DNA from: SHZL01 sp963784425
GTDB lineage: Bacteria; Pseudomonadota; Gammaproteobacteria; Xanthomonadales; SZUA-36
Reading direction: 5' to 3'
NCBI GenBank assembly: GCA_963784425.1
Contig: CAWARM010000012.1
Span: 300,304 to 364,303, forward strand
Length of the DNA: 64,000 nt
Shown: piece after piece, positions 62,720 through 64,000 of the stretch
Position numbering within the stretch: position 1 is the first letter of the stretch
Layout of the letters: every line of letters begins with the position of its first letter
Position numbers and translations under genes: made by a program
The notes under the pieces: model-generated
Seen by the model: the letters and a program-made list of their open reading frames with translations, nothing else
What the model was told of the DNA's origin: nothing
Database searches by the model: none

Positions 62720-64000
62720 ATGCGTAAGGATTTGGCCAAATTACTGGGTACAACAGTAGTGGGAGTGTGCCTGTGGACGCTGGCTGTGCCGGGCACGGCG
62801 CACGCCCAGTACTACGATGATCCCGGCCTCGGCCAAAAGCCCGTGGCCAACTATCCACAGGATTACAAGCCCCTCGGCATTCGCGCCGGCACCTTCATGC
62901 TGCACCCGGGCATGCAACTGGCGTTTGAATACACCGATAACGTGTTCTTCACCGAGCGCGATAAAAAAAGCGACATGGTGTATCACATCCGGCCTTACAT
63001 AACGGCCCAGAGTACCTGGAGCCGACATTCTCTGAACGTAACCCTGGCGGCGGACTTTGGCTTATATGGCACCTACGACCGTCAAAACTACACAGATTAC
63101 TTCCTGGACGCCACGGGCCGGGTGGACGTAAAAACCCGCAGCTTTTTCAGCTATAACCTGCATTACATGGACCTGCACCAGGATCGCAGCAACCGCGACT
63201 CTATCCAGGGCTTTGAACCCACCCGCTATCACGTATTCGGCGGCAGCTTCGGCTATGACCACACGTTTAACCGCTTATCACTGGGCGCAAAGATATGAGC
63301 CGCAGTGGTTGAATTATGACAACTCCGTTTCGATCACCGGCCAGGTGATCGACAACCAGGATCAGGATCGGCACGGTGACATCTGGTCTTTCAACGCGGG
63401 TTATCAGTTCCAGACCGACATGCAGGCCTATGTGACCTACGCCCCGTACAAGATCAAGTACGATGACAAAGTTGACAGCGGTGGATACGATCGCTCCGGC
63501 GATGGTTACTCGATCAATGGTGGCGTGAACTTCACCATGACCGGCAAACTCACTGGTGATGTCTCGGCGGCCTACCACGATCGCACCTACAATGACCCGA
63601 GGCTGCCAGACATCAGTGGCTGGGCCGCCGGTGCCGGGCTGCAATGGAACCCGACGTATCTGACCTCAGTCTATGGCCGCATCGACAGCGGTATTGAAGA
63701 GACCACCAATGAGTTCAGCTCGGGCTATTTCCGCACGCTCTATTCCTTGCGGGTGGATCATGATTTAACCAGCTTTATTCAGTTGAACGCATTCGTCTCC
63801 TATTCCGATAACAACTACGAGCAAATTCCCGGAGCGCCGGCCATTGCGCGCCAATACGACAAGATCTGGCGCAGCGGCGTGGGGCTGAACTGGTTCATCA
63901 ACCGCTACTTCTTCCTCAACGCATCGTATGGTTGGGAGCAGCTCAAAACCAATGTGCCGGACGATGGTTACACGGTGAACCGGGTTTGGCTGGTGCTTGG
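62720..64000 (+). pseudogene. EPS-associated outer-membrane beta-barrel protein, one frameshift, cut at window end
   Basis: A signal peptide (LLGTTVVGVCLWTLAVPGTAHAQ) precedes a beta-barrel with alternating strands (YKPLGIRAGTFMLHPGMQLAFEYTDNVFF, then many Tyr-rich strands), like outer-membrane proteins of exosortase/EPS clusters (EpsL/VpsM type). The frame breaks near 63285-63295 in GCAAAGATATGA; the natural continuation is RYEPQWLNYDNSVSITGQVID and runs on to the window end. It probably forms the polymer exit pore or a cell-surface anchor (inference). GAAGGG precedes ATG 62720. Confidence 0.8.

Noticed and set aside
1..64000. CRISPR array, rRNA or prophage genes
   Set aside because: No regularly spaced direct repeats, rRNA sequence, or phage structural or integrase genes were seen.

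Overview
The window is chromosomal DNA from a gammaproteobacterium. Three things show this. First, the block queG (divergent) / nnr-tsaE-amiB-mutL-miaA-hfq-hflX-hflK-hflC-DUF2065-purA, followed after an interruption by rnr-rlmB, is the gene order known from E. coli and relatives. Second, smc-zipA-ligA is a typical gammaproteobacterial trio. Third, the tRNA genes have gammaproteobacterial sequences. It is not an enteric: MutL carries the endonuclease motif, QueF is the short YkvM type, Hfq has no C-terminal tail, and an exopolysaccharide cluster with an EPS-type MarR regulator sits at the right end. No species can be named from sequence reading alone.

Layout. 1-12485: core superoperon. 12486-17239: a strain-specific insertion between purA and tRNA-Leu holding surface-sugar genes (a cytidylyltransferase, a DUF3431 protein, an NDP-sugar epimerase and a glycosyltransferase-sulfotransferase fusion). 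17240-32867: tRNA-Leu, rnr-rlmB-deaminase, a leftward block (HD protein, rluB, scpB, scpA, YciO type), yciI-bolA, queF, smc-zipA-ligA. 32882-44318: mixed region with a broken lipid-kinase gene, two palindromic repeat elements, uvrB, a MATE transporter, tRNA-Asn and a tandem tRNA-Ser array in which two of three copies are interrupted. 44475-53829: a group built around cyclic nucleotides, with a SulP permease carrying a cNMP-binding domain, a KefB-like antiporter, a CpdA-like phosphodiesterase, a CHASE2 adenylate cyclase and a FecR-domain protein, then an unknown exported protein. 53944-54563: vapBC. 54767-64000: exopolysaccharide cluster starting with rfaH and a perfect ops element, then a MarR-type EPS regulator, nucleotide-sugar dehydrogenase, a RelE/ParE-like toxin pair, GDP-mannose dehydratase, an M4 protease with its emfourin inhibitor, two glycosyltransferases and an outer-membrane beta-barrel cut by the window end.

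How parts work together. The exopolysaccharide cluster encodes its own antiterminator (RfaH) directly upstream of the DNA signal RfaH reads, so the long operon is probably transcribed under RfaH control. The cyclic-nucleotide group pairs a likely cAMP maker, a likely cAMP destroyer and a transporter with a likely cAMP sensor within 7.3 kb.

Quality note. No broken reading frame was found in the first 32.8 kb, but seven otherwise conserved genes to the right carry single-base frameshifts (nine in all). These look more like assembly indels than decay, although the lipid kinase may be truly broken.
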